Source: Puniceicoccaceae bacterium (GTDB lineage Bacteria > Verrucomicrobiota > Verrucomicrobiia > Opitutales > JAFGAQ01). From it: a stretch of 64,000 bases of DNA. The position numbers and the translations under genes are program-made. Shown one piece after another: positions 47,591-56,410 of this stretch. Within the stretch, counting starts at the first letter, position 1; each line of letters starts with the position of its first letter. The stretch spans positions 1-64,000 of the forward strand of contig JBEGIR010000023.1 of the NCBI GenBank assembly GCA_040224245.1. The letters are read 5' to 3'. The notes below the pieces were generated by a model. That model was not told the DNA's origin, did not search any database, and saw nothing but the letters and a program-made list of their open reading frames with translations.

Positions 47591-48472
47591 TCACGTGGCA
47601 GCTGGCACACACTCGAGAAGTTGCTCGAGTTGAGTGAGGATCAAATCGGGTTGGATGCTGGCGATGCGGGTGTCCTCTTTGCGCAGGCGCAGGGAGCGTT
47701 GATCTCCTGCGAAGAGTGCGGTTTTGAAGCCAACCTGTGTGGCGGGAAGCATGTCATTGAGCATGTCATTGCCGACGTAGATTACCTCTGAAGGTTGAAT
47801 GTGCAGTTGTTGAAGTGCTTTGACATTCTCTTCGTAGAGTCGAGTGTCCGGTTTTGCTTCCCGCAGTTGGTAAGACCACTGGCACAACGCATCTGAAAAC
47901 CCCAACTCTTCAAGGGTGCGGCCCAGATATGCGGGAAACAGGAGTGGTGTAAAGAATTGGGCATTGGAAACAATGCCCAGATACTGGTTTCGACGGCGGA
48001 GTTCTTCGAGGGTGTGTGAGAGTCCTGGCATTGGCCAGGTGGGATTGACGGAAAGCTCATGGGCCAGACAGAGCTGTTCCAGTTGCGATTCATTCAGAAT
48101 GCAGGAAGGATGTGCATGGCGCTTCAGAAAATCGCTCCAGACCTCGCGAATGTCCACTTCGGGGAAAGGGATGCCCCTGGATCTCAGGGCACGATGGTGT
48201 TCATGGATGACAGCTTTGAATTGTTTTCCGGGATCTGGCAAAGCGTGCTTCCAACGGATGTGGTGTGCCTTGGCAGTTTGCCGCATGGAAGTGTCGCGAT
48301 CCTCATCTACGGAGTGACTGATATCGCCAACACCGGAGACCATCAGGGTGCCATAAACGTCAAAGAGGATGCAGCGGATTGTTGGTAGCGGTTGCAGTTG
48401 AGGCTGGAGTGTCGTGTGCACGGGTTCCAGTGGAGTCGATGCATGGATGATTTGCTCGATCAGGGATGACAT
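47591..48472 (-). CDS. HAD-superfamily hydrolase
   Basis: The 293-residue product has the HAD motif I CILFDVYGTLM (nucleophile Asp about 38), motif II LGIVSNAQF, a Lys in REAKPDTRLYEEN and motif IV VIYVGNDMLNDMLPA. A four-helix cap lies between motif I and II. It probably removes phosphate from a small molecule. A phosphoglycolate-type or sugar phosphatase is possible but the substrate cannot be read. It is preceded by a 300-bp gap. Confidence 0.8.
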   Translation of the reverse strand: MSSLIEQIIHASTPLEPVHTTLQPQLQPLPTIRCILFDVYGTLMVSGVGDISHSVDEDRDTSMRQTAKAHHIRWKHALPDPGKQFKAVIHEHHRALRSRGIPFPEVDIREVWSDFLKRHAHPSCILNESQLEQLCLAHELSVNPTWPMPGLSHTLEELRRRNQYLGIVSNAQFFTPLLFPAYLGRTLEELGFSDALCQWSYQLREAKPDTRLYEENVKALQQLHIQPSEVIYVGNDMLNDMLPATQVGFKTALFAGDQRSLRLRKEDTRIASIQPDLILTQLEQLLECVPAAT

Positions 48473-48696
48473 GGGGTGTCAAACATTGAGGATGCTTTGG
48501 GGAAACTCAACTCTGGAACGGCAGGTGGAAAAGTGGCTTCGGGATCAAAAGGAGGTGTGACTGGTGGAGTTGCTCTGGGCGAAAGCGTGCTGAATGCATG
48601 CCTGGGTTTTCAATGAATCCACCCAATCTGGCATCGTATCATTGTGCAGAGTTGCGTCAGGATTGAATGGACTCCAGCTCTGGATTTCCCGCAAAA
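48473..48696. other. Intergenic region between HAD and HtrA genes
   Basis: This stretch lies between the start of the minus-strand HAD gene and the HtrA terminator. It should hold the HAD promoter. I see no credible gene in it. Confidence 0.5.
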
Positions 48697-48729
48697 AAAT
48701 CCGTCAACACCTCAGGTGTTGACGGATTT
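48697..48729 (-). terminator. Strong intrinsic terminator of the HtrA gene
   Basis: AAATCCGTCAACACCT at 48697-48712 and AGGTGTTGACGGATTT at 48714-48729 are perfect complements with almost no loop, flanked by A/T runs. On the minus strand the stem is followed by TTTTTTT, so it ends the HtrA transcript 40-75 bp after the stop codon. Confidence 0.85.
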
Positions 48730-48772
48730 GAATACATTGTTGCGACTCGCGGTGCAAGGCGCTCCAGACTCG

Positions 48773-50254
48773 TTACTGGAGTCTCACGGCGATGAATCCA
48801 AAATTCCCCCGGTGGAAAACATAGAGGCGATTGATGCCAGGTTTGAGCGCGCTGCGAACATCGTTCACCGACGTGACATCCTGACCATTGACGCGCAAGA
48901 TGACCACACCTCGTGCCAGCACCCGGCTGTGAGGGGAGTCGTTACGCACATTGCTCACCAGCACTCCTGTGAGGTTGTCGGGAATTCCGAATTCATTGCG
49001 GATTTCGCCAGTCAAGACCTCGGCGTCAACTCCGGGTAGAATCTCGGATACTCCTGAAATTCCAGTTCCGTAGGGATCGTCAAAGTCCGCCAGGGTTACC
49101 GTCAGGGTCATGGCTTCACCATCGCGCAGGATGGATAGCTCGACTTCTGTTCCGGGTTGGTAACCCGCAACGACCAAACGCAAGTGATCGGCATCCTTGA
49201 TGCGTTGGCCGTTGATCTGGAGAATGATGTCTCCCACTTCAACGCCAGCCTTGGAAGCGGGAAGATCTTCGGTCACCTGATTGACAATAGCGCCTTCGGT
49301 GGTGGGGAGTCCAAAGGATTCTGCCAGGGCCGAATCAATGCGCCCAGGGCTGATGCCGAGCAGACCCCTGCGAACCTCTCCCGTCGTAACGAGGGAAATG
49401 GCAATGCTGCGAGCCATCTTGATCGGTACGGCAAACCCGATGCCAATGTTGCCCCCAGAGCGTGAAATGATGGCAGTGTTGATTCCCACGAGCCGTCCCC
49501 ATGCATCGACGAGAGCACCTCCGGAATTCCCCATGTTGATCGCTGCATCGGTTTGAATGAAGCTTTCGTAACCCTGGTTGCCCAGGATGCCGAGATCGCG
49601 GCCAGTTGCGGAAACAATGCCCATGGTGATCGTTTTGCCAACTCCCATGGGGTTGCCAATGGCAAAGACCACATCCCCGATTTTCAAATTGTCGCTGTCG
49701 GCAAGCACGGCGGCAGGCAGGTTTTCGACATCAATTTTGATCACGGCAACATCGGTTCGTTCGTCGTGTCCGATGATTTCAGCCTGATATTCTTCGCCGT
49801 CATTTAACGTGACCCATACTTCATCCACAGTTTTGCCAGAACGGTCTGAGATCACGTGATTGTTGGTGAGAATATATCCATCCGTTGAAATGATAACACC
49901 AGAACCCTGACCGGCGGGCAGGGTTTGTTCCTCTTCCTGTGTGCCGGGGCTGTTGGGATCGAGCGGAACTCCAAAAAACCGACGCAGCATCTCTTCGCGT
50001 GGATCAATGGATCGGCGACCCGAGACTTTCTTCAATGTGTAAACCGCGACTACCGATTCCTGCACCCGCTCGAGCGGCTCTGCGTAGGACGTAACCGGGG
50101 ATTGCAGGCTCCGGTCCATATCGGTTGGGTCGATCGGGAAGTGATCCGGGGTCAGGTTGACTGAATCCGCTGTGGCGGTTCCAATCGACAGCGTTACTGC
50201 CAGCAGCCCGATCAAGGTAGAAGGGATGAGTCGTTTTAAGGATGATTTCGTCAT
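48773..50254 (-). CDS. HtrA/DegP-type serine protease
   Basis: The 493-residue product has a signal peptide (to about residue 29) and a trypsin-like domain with His 133 (ILTNNHVIS), Asp 168 (ERTDVAVIK) and Ser 244 (INMGNSGGALVD). Two PDZ domains follow near 290-385 and 400-490. It is a periplasmic protein-quality-control protease/chaperone of the DegQ/DegP/MucD group. The terminator at 48697 ends its transcript. It is divergent from purU. Confidence 0.9.
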   Translation of the reverse strand: MTKSSLKRLIPSTLIGLLAVTLSIGTATADSVNLTPDHFPIDPTDMDRSLQSPVTSYAEPLERVQESVVAVYTLKKVSGRRSIDPREEMLRRFFGVPLDPNSPGTQEEEQTLPAGQGSGVIISTDGYILTNNHVISDRSGKTVDEVWVTLNDGEEYQAEIIGHDERTDVAVIKIDVENLPAAVLADSDNLKIGDVVFAIGNPMGVGKTITMGIVSATGRDLGILGNQGYESFIQTDAAINMGNSGGALVDAWGRLVGINTAIISRSGGNIGIGFAVPIKMARSIAISLVTTGEVRRGLLGISPGRIDSALAESFGLPTTEGAIVNQVTEDLPASKAGVEVGDIILQINGQRIKDADHLRLVVAGYQPGTEVELSILRDGEAMTLTVTLADFDDPYGTGISGVSEILPGVDAEVLTGEIRNEFGIPDNLTGVLVSNVRNDSPHSRVLARGVVILRVNGQDVTSVNDVRSALKPGINRLYVFHRGNFGFIAVRLQ

Positions 50255-50417
50255 TGCGAAAAGCTTGGATTCACAAAATGTTGATTGATTGAACTAACGA
50301 TTGCCAAACCCTTACAATTTCAGGGAATCTGGTTTTCTTGTTATCGAAAGCCTTGCAGTCGTTAATGTTTCGATGCTTAGTCTTTGCCAGCTGGCGAATC
50401 ATTCAAATTAATTCCCC

Positions 50418-51272
50418 ATGGGTTCTCAAGATTCTATCATTGCACTGCTGCATGGTCCCGACCAGCCGGGATTGGTCGCCAAGGTTTCAAACTGGATTTG
50501 GGAGCGACAGGGCAACATCCTGCACGCTGACCAGCACCGGGACAGTTCGCTCGAGATTTTCTTTCAAAGAGTGGAATGGATTCCTCGAACTGCGCTGCTC
50601 GATGCAGAGATTCGGGAGTTTCGCGAGTTTGCCTCTGAGCTGCAAATGCAATCCCGCGTGGTGGCAAGTTCGCAGCGCAGCAAGGTTGCGATGCTGGTTT
50701 CCCGGTATGACCACTGTTTTCATGACCTCATCCTTCGCTGGAAGGCAGGAGAGTTCAATGGTGATATATGCTGTGTGATTTCGAATCATGAACACCTGCG
50801 TTCGGCTGCAGAAGCCTATGGACTTCCGTTCCACTGCGTACCGGTTACCCGTGCTGACAAGCAAGCAGCGGAAGCAGAGCAGCTTGAGCTGTTGGCCCGC
50901 TACGGTGCTGACCTGATCATCATGGCGCGCTACATGCAGGTGTTGTCGTCAGGCTTTCTTGCAAGCTGGCAACGCCCCGTCATCAACGTGCATCATTCCT
51001 TCCTGCCTGCGTTTGCCGGGGCCAAGCCCTACCATCAGGCACACAGTCGTGGAGTGAAGTTGATCGGAGCAACCGCACACTATGCCACAGCAGATCTCGA
51101 TGAGGGACCCATCATCACCCAAGCGGTGACTGCGGTGAATCACCGACACACTGTTGAAGATTTGGTGCGGAAGGGGAGGGATCTGGAAAAAGTGGTGCTC
51201 TCTCAGGCTATGCGCTTTCACTTGCAGCAGCGCATTCTGTGTTACGGGAACAAAACCGTGGTTTTTGACTGA
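50418..51272 (+). CDS. purU: Formyltetrahydrofolate deformylase
   Basis: The 284-residue product has an N-terminal ACT domain (IIALLHGPDQPGLVAKVSNW). The hydrolase domain has VSRYDHCFHDLILRWKAGEF, VISNHEHLRSAAEAYGLPFH, ARYMQVLS and the INVHHSFLPAFAGAKPYHQA motif with catalytic Asn, His and a later Asp (DLDEGPIITQ). PurU releases formate from 10-formyl-THF, which supplies formate for purine synthesis and balances one-carbon pools. Confidence 0.95.
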   Translation: MGSQDSIIALLHGPDQPGLVAKVSNWIWERQGNILHADQHRDSSLEIFFQRVEWIPRTALLDAEIREFREFASELQMQSRVVASSQRSKVAMLVSRYDHCFHDLILRWKAGEFNGDICCVISNHEHLRSAAEAYGLPFHCVPVTRADKQAAEAEQLELLARYGADLIIMARYMQVLSSGFLASWQRPVINVHHSFLPAFAGAKPYHQAHSRGVKLIGATAHYATADLDEGPIITQAVTAVNHRHTVEDLVRKGRDLEKVVLSQAMRFHLQQRILCYGNKTVVFD

Positions 51273-51343
51273 GCACGCATTCTAAGCTGAGTGGAATTTC
51301 AGCTCCTGTTCCCAGTCTTGAGCATGTGGGAATGAGTAACGAC

Positions 51344-52048
51344 TCAATAGCTGCTCAGTTCGATGATCAGCTCGGGACGATGGGCCATGTTGTAGGCGTC
51401 GGAGGAGTAGAACTCATTTGTTCCGCTGATCCCGCGAATGACCATGCCCTGATTGCTTCCATCCAGCCAGCTGTCCAGCACTGCCTTTCGGGCTGCTGCG
51501 TCCTGTGGATGAATTTCAATGGTAAGTGTGGAATGCACATCCTCGTTCCCCGTGATGACGGTGAGACCGTCGGTGTTCATCCAGGCGTCGATCAATTTGC
51601 CATCAGCTCCGCTCCAGGGTGCAGTGCCGTTCAAGGAATTGTAATTGGCGCGCCGTTCATCCCAGATGTCCGATGCGTTGAGGTTGTGCAGCATCAACGT
51701 GTCGGGCTGGGCGGGTTCCTTGAACGTCAAAACCAGCGCGAGGCGGTTGACGCTGCCATAGGACGTGCGACTGAGTGGGATGTTGTCAAAGCGAATGACG
51801 GACTTTGCATCGGCGTCGAGTGGCGCAACGCGCAGTGTTTGATCATCGAGATCAGTTTTGCTGTTAAAGACGCCACCGTCCATTTGGAAGGTGTAGAAAT
51901 CCTGTGTTCCAGAGTAGCCACCCAAATCGTTTTTGAGCACGATCCGATTGCCAGAAGATTGAGCATGTATTGCCGGGGTTATCGTACAGAGCAGAGCGAA
52001 CATCAGCAGGGAAGCGATGCTCTTGGGGAACAGGAAGTTCGGTTTCAT
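51344..52048 (-). CDS. Exported DNRLRE-domain-like protein
   Basis: The 234-residue product has a signal peptide (FLFPKSIASLLMFALLCTIT, ending near AIHA). A beta-rich domain of the DNRLRE type follows, found in surface proteins of Verrucomicrobiota, Planctomycetota and others (NRLALVLTFKEPAQPDTLML, DNIPLSRTSYGS). It is likely secreted or on the cell surface. Start 52048 is preferred because of the signal; 52054 and a TTG at 52084 are alternatives. It lies 17 bp after the LysR gene. Confidence 0.7.
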   Translation of the reverse strand: MKPNFLFPKSIASLLMFALLCTITPAIHAQSSGNRIVLKNDLGGYSGTQDFYTFQMDGGVFNSKTDLDDQTLRVAPLDADAKSVIRFDNIPLSRTSYGSVNRLALVLTFKEPAQPDTLMLHNLNASDIWDERRANYNSLNGTAPWSGADGKLIDAWMNTDGLTVITGNEDVHSTLTIEIHPQDAAARKAVLDSWLDGSNQGMVIRGISGTNEFYSSDAYNMAHRPELIIELSSY

Positions 52049-52064
52049 GGGCATTTGGACGCGA

Positions 52065-52973
52065 TCAAGTCGCTTGGGATTCAACGGCTTCAGGATCTTT
52101 TGACGTAAGAAGACTGATGAATTTTTCCATTGCGGGTGTCAACACCCTTCCTTTGCGGTGGATGATGTAAATCGGGCGCTTGAATTTCTTGTTCTTGAAT
52201 TCCTTTGAGACCAACAGCCCCTTGTCCACCTCCTGCCTGACGGTGCCCCTGGGAACAATGGCAATTCCAGCATTGATTTCAACGGCCCGCTTGACGGTTT
52301 CGATGTTGTCGAACTCCATGACAGGCAGGATGCTGATTTTTGTGTCGCGAAAAATTTGATCCGTCGCTTTGCGCGTTGGGATATCGTTGTCAAATCCGAT
52401 GTAGTTGTGTTTGGCCAACTCCTGAATATCGATGGACTTCTGCTTGGCAAGGTCATGTTCGGGGCTGCAGATCACAACAAGCTCATCCTCAAGGAAGGGG
52501 ATGTACTCCAGCTCGCGATTTTTGGCGGGATAGGCGATGACGCCCAAATCAACAACGTTGTGCAGGACATCATCATAGACCAGGTTTGAACGCCGGTATT
52601 CCAGGTGAACGTTGACTGTTGGAAACTGCTGAATGAACAACTTCATGTAGGGCGGCAGCTCATGCAATCCAACACTGTAGATGGTCGATACGCGGATGTT
52701 GCCCGAGATCACCTTCTTCATCTCCTGCAGTTCGCAGTCAAGACGTTCGTACAGGTTGAGAATTTCCTTGGCTGCCTCGTGGAGTTTTTTGCCCTCATTG
52801 GTCAGCTTGAACTGCTTCTGACTGCGATCCACAATGAGAATTTTGAAATGATTCTCCATCGCACGAAGTTGTTGACTGACCGCAGATTGGGTGATGCCAT
52901 TGATCTTCGCCGCTTGGGAGAAGCTTTTGCTTTGCACGAGGTCCGCAAAGATTTTGAAGTTTTCAATATGCAT
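52065..52973 (-). CDS. LysR-type transcriptional regulator
   Basis: The 302-residue product has an N-terminal winged helix-turn-helix (NFKIFADLVQSKSFSQAAKI, GITQSAVSQQLRAMENHF) and a LysR substrate-binding domain. It should respond to a small metabolite and control a nearby or divergent gene. The best-placed candidates are the divergent YggS gene or itself. The effector is unknown. Confidence 0.9.
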   Translation of the reverse strand: MHIENFKIFADLVQSKSFSQAAKINGITQSAVSQQLRAMENHFKILIVDRSQKQFKLTNEGKKLHEAAKEILNLYERLDCELQEMKKVISGNIRVSTIYSVGLHELPPYMKLFIQQFPTVNVHLEYRRSNLVYDDVLHNVVDLGVIAYPAKNRELEYIPFLEDELVVICSPEHDLAKQKSIDIQELAKHNYIGFDNDIPTRKATDQIFRDTKISILPVMEFDNIETVKRAVEINAGIAIVPRGTVRQEVDKGLLVSKEFKNKKFKRPIYIIHRKGRVLTPAMEKFISLLTSKDPEAVESQAT

Positions 52974-53057
52974 TATTCGGATTAATACGTTTTCTAATAT
53001 TTTCTAATTAAAATATTTCGCGAAGTAAATAAAACTTTTAAGAAAAACTTATAGTCC

Positions 53058-53759
53058 ATGATCCAGTATGAGACTTTTCGGAAGAATGTCGAATTCCTGA
53101 CCCAACGTGTGCGCGAAGCGGCACAGCGAAGTGATCGACCCATCGAGCAGATCCGCATTCTTCCCGTTACCAAAAATTTTCCGCCGGATGCCATTGAATA
53201 TTGCTTGAAGAGCGGATTCATGGCGGTGGGTGAAAACAGGGTGCAGGAAACCATTTGCAAACAAGGGGAGTTTCGACACCGGATACAATGGGAGCTTATC
53301 GGGCATCTGCAGACCAACAAAGTCAAGCCTGCAATCGAGCATTTTGACGTTGTGCAATCGGTCGACAGCTCAAAACTGCTTGAGAAACTGCAGCGCGCCT
53401 GCCAATCCCAGGAAAAGAAGTTGGATATTTTGCTGCAGATTAACGCGGGCAGGGATCCCGCGAAGTTTGGAATTGATCCGGATCTGGTTGATGCTGCGGT
53501 GGAGCTTGCGTTGAAGTGCGATCACCTCCGCCTGAAGGGGTTCATGAGCATCGCTCCGCTTTCTGCAGACGATTCGGTTGCACGGCGCACGTTTGCGAAT
53601 CTGCGGGGTCTGCTCGAGCGCACCAACCGGGAGTTTGGGCTTGCCCTGCGCGAACTCTCGATGGGTATGACGGATGATCTCGAGATAGCCATTGAAGAGG
53701 GTTCGACCTGCATCCGGGTGGGCACGGCATTGTTTGGAACCCGCGATGCAGGATTGTAA
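53058..53759 (+). CDS. YggS/PLP homeostasis protein
   Basis: The 233-residue product has the fold-III motifs of PLPBP/YggS: ILPVTKNFPPDAIEYCLK (PLP Lys), VGENRVQE, WELIGHLQTNKVKPA, LQINAGRDPAKFGI, GFMSIAPL and LSMGMTDDLEIAIEEGSTCI ending in RVGTALFG. It buffers free PLP in the cell. It is divergent from the LysR gene. Confidence 0.9.
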   Translation: MIQYETFRKNVEFLTQRVREAAQRSDRPIEQIRILPVTKNFPPDAIEYCLKSGFMAVGENRVQETICKQGEFRHRIQWELIGHLQTNKVKPAIEHFDVVQSVDSSKLLEKLQRACQSQEKKLDILLQINAGRDPAKFGIDPDLVDAAVELALKCDHLRLKGFMSIAPLSADDSVARRTFANLRGLLERTNREFGLALRELSMGMTDDLEIAIEEGSTCIRVGTALFGTRDAGL

Positions 53760-53900
53760 AGCTGGCGGCAGGGTGTGGCGAAGGGAGTTTCGACCCCAAC
53801 AACGTCGCTTCAATGGGTTGGAGCGGGAGCTTTGCAGTTGCAAACCCGGATGCGGCGCGCATATGCATGGAGTTCATCAAGCGATCTACCCTGTGACATC

Positions 53901-54464
53901 ATGATCTGGAATTTACCGAATATTCTGACACTGCTGCGAATCCCGTTGCTGTTTGCCATCATTTGGCTGGGAGAAGTCGATTGGGAGTATCGCTTTGTGC
54001 TCATTGTCACGTTGCTGATGGCTTCCATGATTACAGATTTCCTCGATGGTTATCTGGCACGTAAGTTGAATTTGGTCAGTGATTTCGGGAAGATTGCAGA
54101 TCCTCTGTTTGACAAACTGTTCATTCTCGGACTCTTCATTTGGATGCTCGCGATAGACCTGATCCCTGCGTGGAATGTGAGCATCGTGCTTCTGCTCCTG
54201 CTCCGGGAACTCGCGGTTACCGGATTACGTGGTGGAGGAACATCAAGCGGGAAGACCTTTGGGGCGGACTGGTTTGGAAAATGGAAAACAACCCTGCTGT
54301 TTGCTTCGCTGTGGGTCTTGCTCATAGCTCAAATGCTTCGGGTGGATTTTGACATGAACGGAGCATGGCTGGAAACCCTTTACTGGGCTGGTGTGATGCT
54401 GCTGTGGGTTGGCAGTGCGCTGGGCATTTATTCGGGGATTCGTTACTTTCGCCTGCATACCTGA
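53901..54464 (+). CDS. pgsA: CDP-diacylglycerol-glycerol-3-phosphate phosphatidyltransferase
   Basis: The 187-residue product has the CDP-alcohol phosphatidyltransferase motif with DFLDGYLARKLN, then SDFGKIADPLFDK, and several membrane segments. It makes phosphatidylglycerol phosphate. It is 33 bp upstream of pgpA, which performs the next step, so the two form a phosphatidylglycerol pathway pair. ATG 53901 fits this family; the upstream extension is not needed. Confidence 0.9.
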   Translation: MIWNLPNILTLLRIPLLFAIIWLGEVDWEYRFVLIVTLLMASMITDFLDGYLARKLNLVSDFGKIADPLFDKLFILGLFIWMLAIDLIPAWNVSIVLLLLLRELAVTGLRGGGTSSGKTFGADWFGKWKTTLLFASLWVLLIAQMLRVDFDMNGAWLETLYWAGVMLLWVGSALGIYSGIRYFRLHT

Positions 54465-54497
54465 CGAATCAACATTGGAAACCATGGAAACTGACTG

Positions 54498-55031
54498 ATG
54501 AAAGTGGACCATTTTTTATGGGCATCGCTGATTCCCACGCCTTGGATCATGCGCTTTGCGACTTTGTTTGGGGCGGGCAATGTGAAGGTGGGACCGGGCA
54601 CGGTTGGGTCGTTGCTGGGGATTTTCTGGTACATCACGATCTTCACTTCGGCGTCAGGGTTGATGCATCTGGTGATCCTGCTCGGTACGCTCTACCTGGC
54701 CGCAGGGATTTGTGGCGAAGCTGCAAACCGCATGGGACAGAAGGATCCGGGTTCGGTGATTCTGGATGAGTTTGTGGTGATTCCGATTTGTTTTCTGGGA
54801 CTGGACCATGTGATGCTGCAGGGTGATGCCTGGTGGATGCTGCTGCTGGGATTTGCGCTTTTTCGTTTGTTCGACATTACAAAACCCCTGTTCATTGGAC
54901 GGCTGGACCAAATTGAGGGCGGTTGGGGAATTTTGCTCGATGATGTGGCGGCTGCGCTCGTCACCTGTCTCTGCCTGCATGGAGTCGTTCGCTTTGAATT
55001 GCTGGATCGACTGACGGGGTTGTGGAACTAG
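54498..55031 (+). CDS. pgpA: Phosphatidylglycerophosphatase A
   Basis: The 177-residue product is a small membrane protein with GAGNVKVGPGTVGSLLGI near the N-terminus, RMGQKDPGSVILDEFVVIP in the middle and RLFDITKPLFIGRLDQIEGG near the C-terminus, as in PgpA. It removes phosphate from phosphatidylglycerophosphate. It directly follows pgsA. Confidence 0.9.
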   Translation: MKVDHFLWASLIPTPWIMRFATLFGAGNVKVGPGTVGSLLGIFWYITIFTSASGLMHLVILLGTLYLAAGICGEAANRMGQKDPGSVILDEFVVIPICFLGLDHVMLQGDAWWMLLLGFALFRLFDITKPLFIGRLDQIEGGWGILLDDVAAALVTCLCLHGVVRFELLDRLTGLWN

Positions 55032-55096
55032 CTTGCATTGCGTTCGCACCTTGCTTTTTCTTGCTGACAAGCCTTCGCCTTTGAAATTCCACCGTC

Positions 55097-55264
55097 ATGT
55101 CCAACCATCCACCTGAGACTCCTGAATCCGCACCGGAAGATCCCTGGCAGAAATTGAGTCCGGAGGAGCGCAAGCGGGCCGAACGTCACCTGATTATCCT
55201 CTATGTTGCAATGGGTCTGATGGTGGTGCTGCCGTTTGTGTTTTTCATTTTTTTCCGAAAATAG
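55097..55264 (+). CDS. Small single-pass membrane protein
   Basis: The 55-residue product has a proline-rich, charged N-terminus (NHPPETPESAPEDPWQKLSP) and one membrane segment (LIILYVAMGLMVVLPFVFF). It lies in the 246-bp gap between pgpA and the PIN-TRAM gene. Function unknown. It is too small to be supported by family, but the reading frame is well formed. Confidence 0.6.
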   Translation: MSNHPPETPESAPEDPWQKLSPEERKRAERHLIILYVAMGLMVVLPFVFFIFFRK

Positions 55265-55277
55265 TGCAGCACATCCG

Positions 55278-56285
55278 ATGAATCAGACCTTGTTAGTCAT
55301 GCGGATCGTGTTTCTGGCTCTCTGTCTGTTCGGGAGCTGGTTGATTATCTATGTGAGTCCGGATCTCAATCCACTGATGGTGGTGGCCATCGGATCGGGT
55401 ATTGGAGTGTTGGTGATTCTCACGGATATCTACCTCAAGGGCTTTTCGCTCAGCGGATTTACGGCACTTACCTTTGGACTTGCACTGGGCTTGCTGTCTT
55501 CCCAGTTGATTTCCGCATCTCCCTTGTTTGAACCGCTCGAGGATGGAGAGTTCGCAGGCGTTGTGTTTTTGGTACGCCTGGTGATGACGGTCATTTTGAT
55601 GTACCTCGGTGCGGTGATCGCTCTGCGGGGACGGGATGAGTTTTACCTCGTCATTCCCTATGTTCGCTTTGTTCCAAAATTTGCGGACAATCCGGCGGTT
55701 CTCATTGATACCAGTGCACTGATTGATGGACGCATCGAGGCGCTTTGCCGCTCGCGCTGGCTCACCCATGGGCTGGTGATTCCTTCCTTCGTGCTGCAGG
55801 AACTGCATGCTATTGCGGATTCGGCGGATGTGAAGAAACGCGAACGAGGTCGCAAAGGTCTCAAAGTGCTCAATGAACTGAAGAAAATGAATCTCGACCT
55901 CCGTATTCACGAGGTCGACATTGATTCAAAGGGCAAGGTGGACGAAAATCTGCTCCTGCTTGCAAGTTCGATGGGGGCACGGCTGCTGACCACGGATTAC
56001 AATCTGGCACAACTGGCCCAGTTCAAAGGCATTGAATGGCTCAACCTCAGCGAACTCTCCAGAGCATTGCTGCCGGAGCTTGAAGCAGGGGCTCATTTTG
56101 AAGTGGAACTGGTGAGAGAAGGGAAAGAACCGAATCAGGCTGTGGGTTATCTGCGTGATGGTTCCATGGTGGTTGTGAATCACGGACGCCCGCATCTTGG
56201 TGAAATCGTGCCGGTAGAGATCACAAGTGTGATTCCTTCAGCCGGAGGAAAGATGGTGTTTGCGGAGCTTTGTGAGCGCGTTTGA
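55278..56285 (+). CDS. PIN-TRAM domain membrane protein (YacL-like)
   Basis: The 335-residue product has four N-terminal membrane helices (residues 1-125), a PIN nuclease-like domain with AVLIDTSALIDGRIEAL (Asp) and ARLLTTDYNLAQLA (Asp), and a TRAM domain with VGYLRDGSMVVVNHGRPHLG. It matches the YacL/PIN-TRAM family found in many bacteria. It likely acts on RNA near the membrane; this is an inference. Start 55278 lies shortly after the small membrane gene. Confidence 0.85.
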   Translation: MNQTLLVMRIVFLALCLFGSWLIIYVSPDLNPLMVVAIGSGIGVLVILTDIYLKGFSLSGFTALTFGLALGLLSSQLISASPLFEPLEDGEFAGVVFLVRLVMTVILMYLGAVIALRGRDEFYLVIPYVRFVPKFADNPAVLIDTSALIDGRIEALCRSRWLTHGLVIPSFVLQELHAIADSADVKKRERGRKGLKVLNELKKMNLDLRIHEVDIDSKGKVDENLLLLASSMGARLLTTDYNLAQLAQFKGIEWLNLSELSRALLPELEAGAHFEVELVREGKEPNQAVGYLRDGSMVVVNHGRPHLGEIVPVEITSVIPSAGGKMVFAELCERV

Positions 56286-56410
56286 ATAGCCTTCTCTGCG
56301 GCATTGACAGGAGTGCGCACGGCTCGTGCTTGCGGTATCACAAGGATGTTCGCTTCCACCGGTGACAAAGGTTGAATTTGAAGCCCTCCTGCTTATGATG
56401 CAGTTTCATC

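Noticed and set aside
48644-49039. Plus-strand frame opposite the HtrA C-terminus and terminator
   Set aside because: It starts inside the HtrA terminator and runs antisense to a clear gene.
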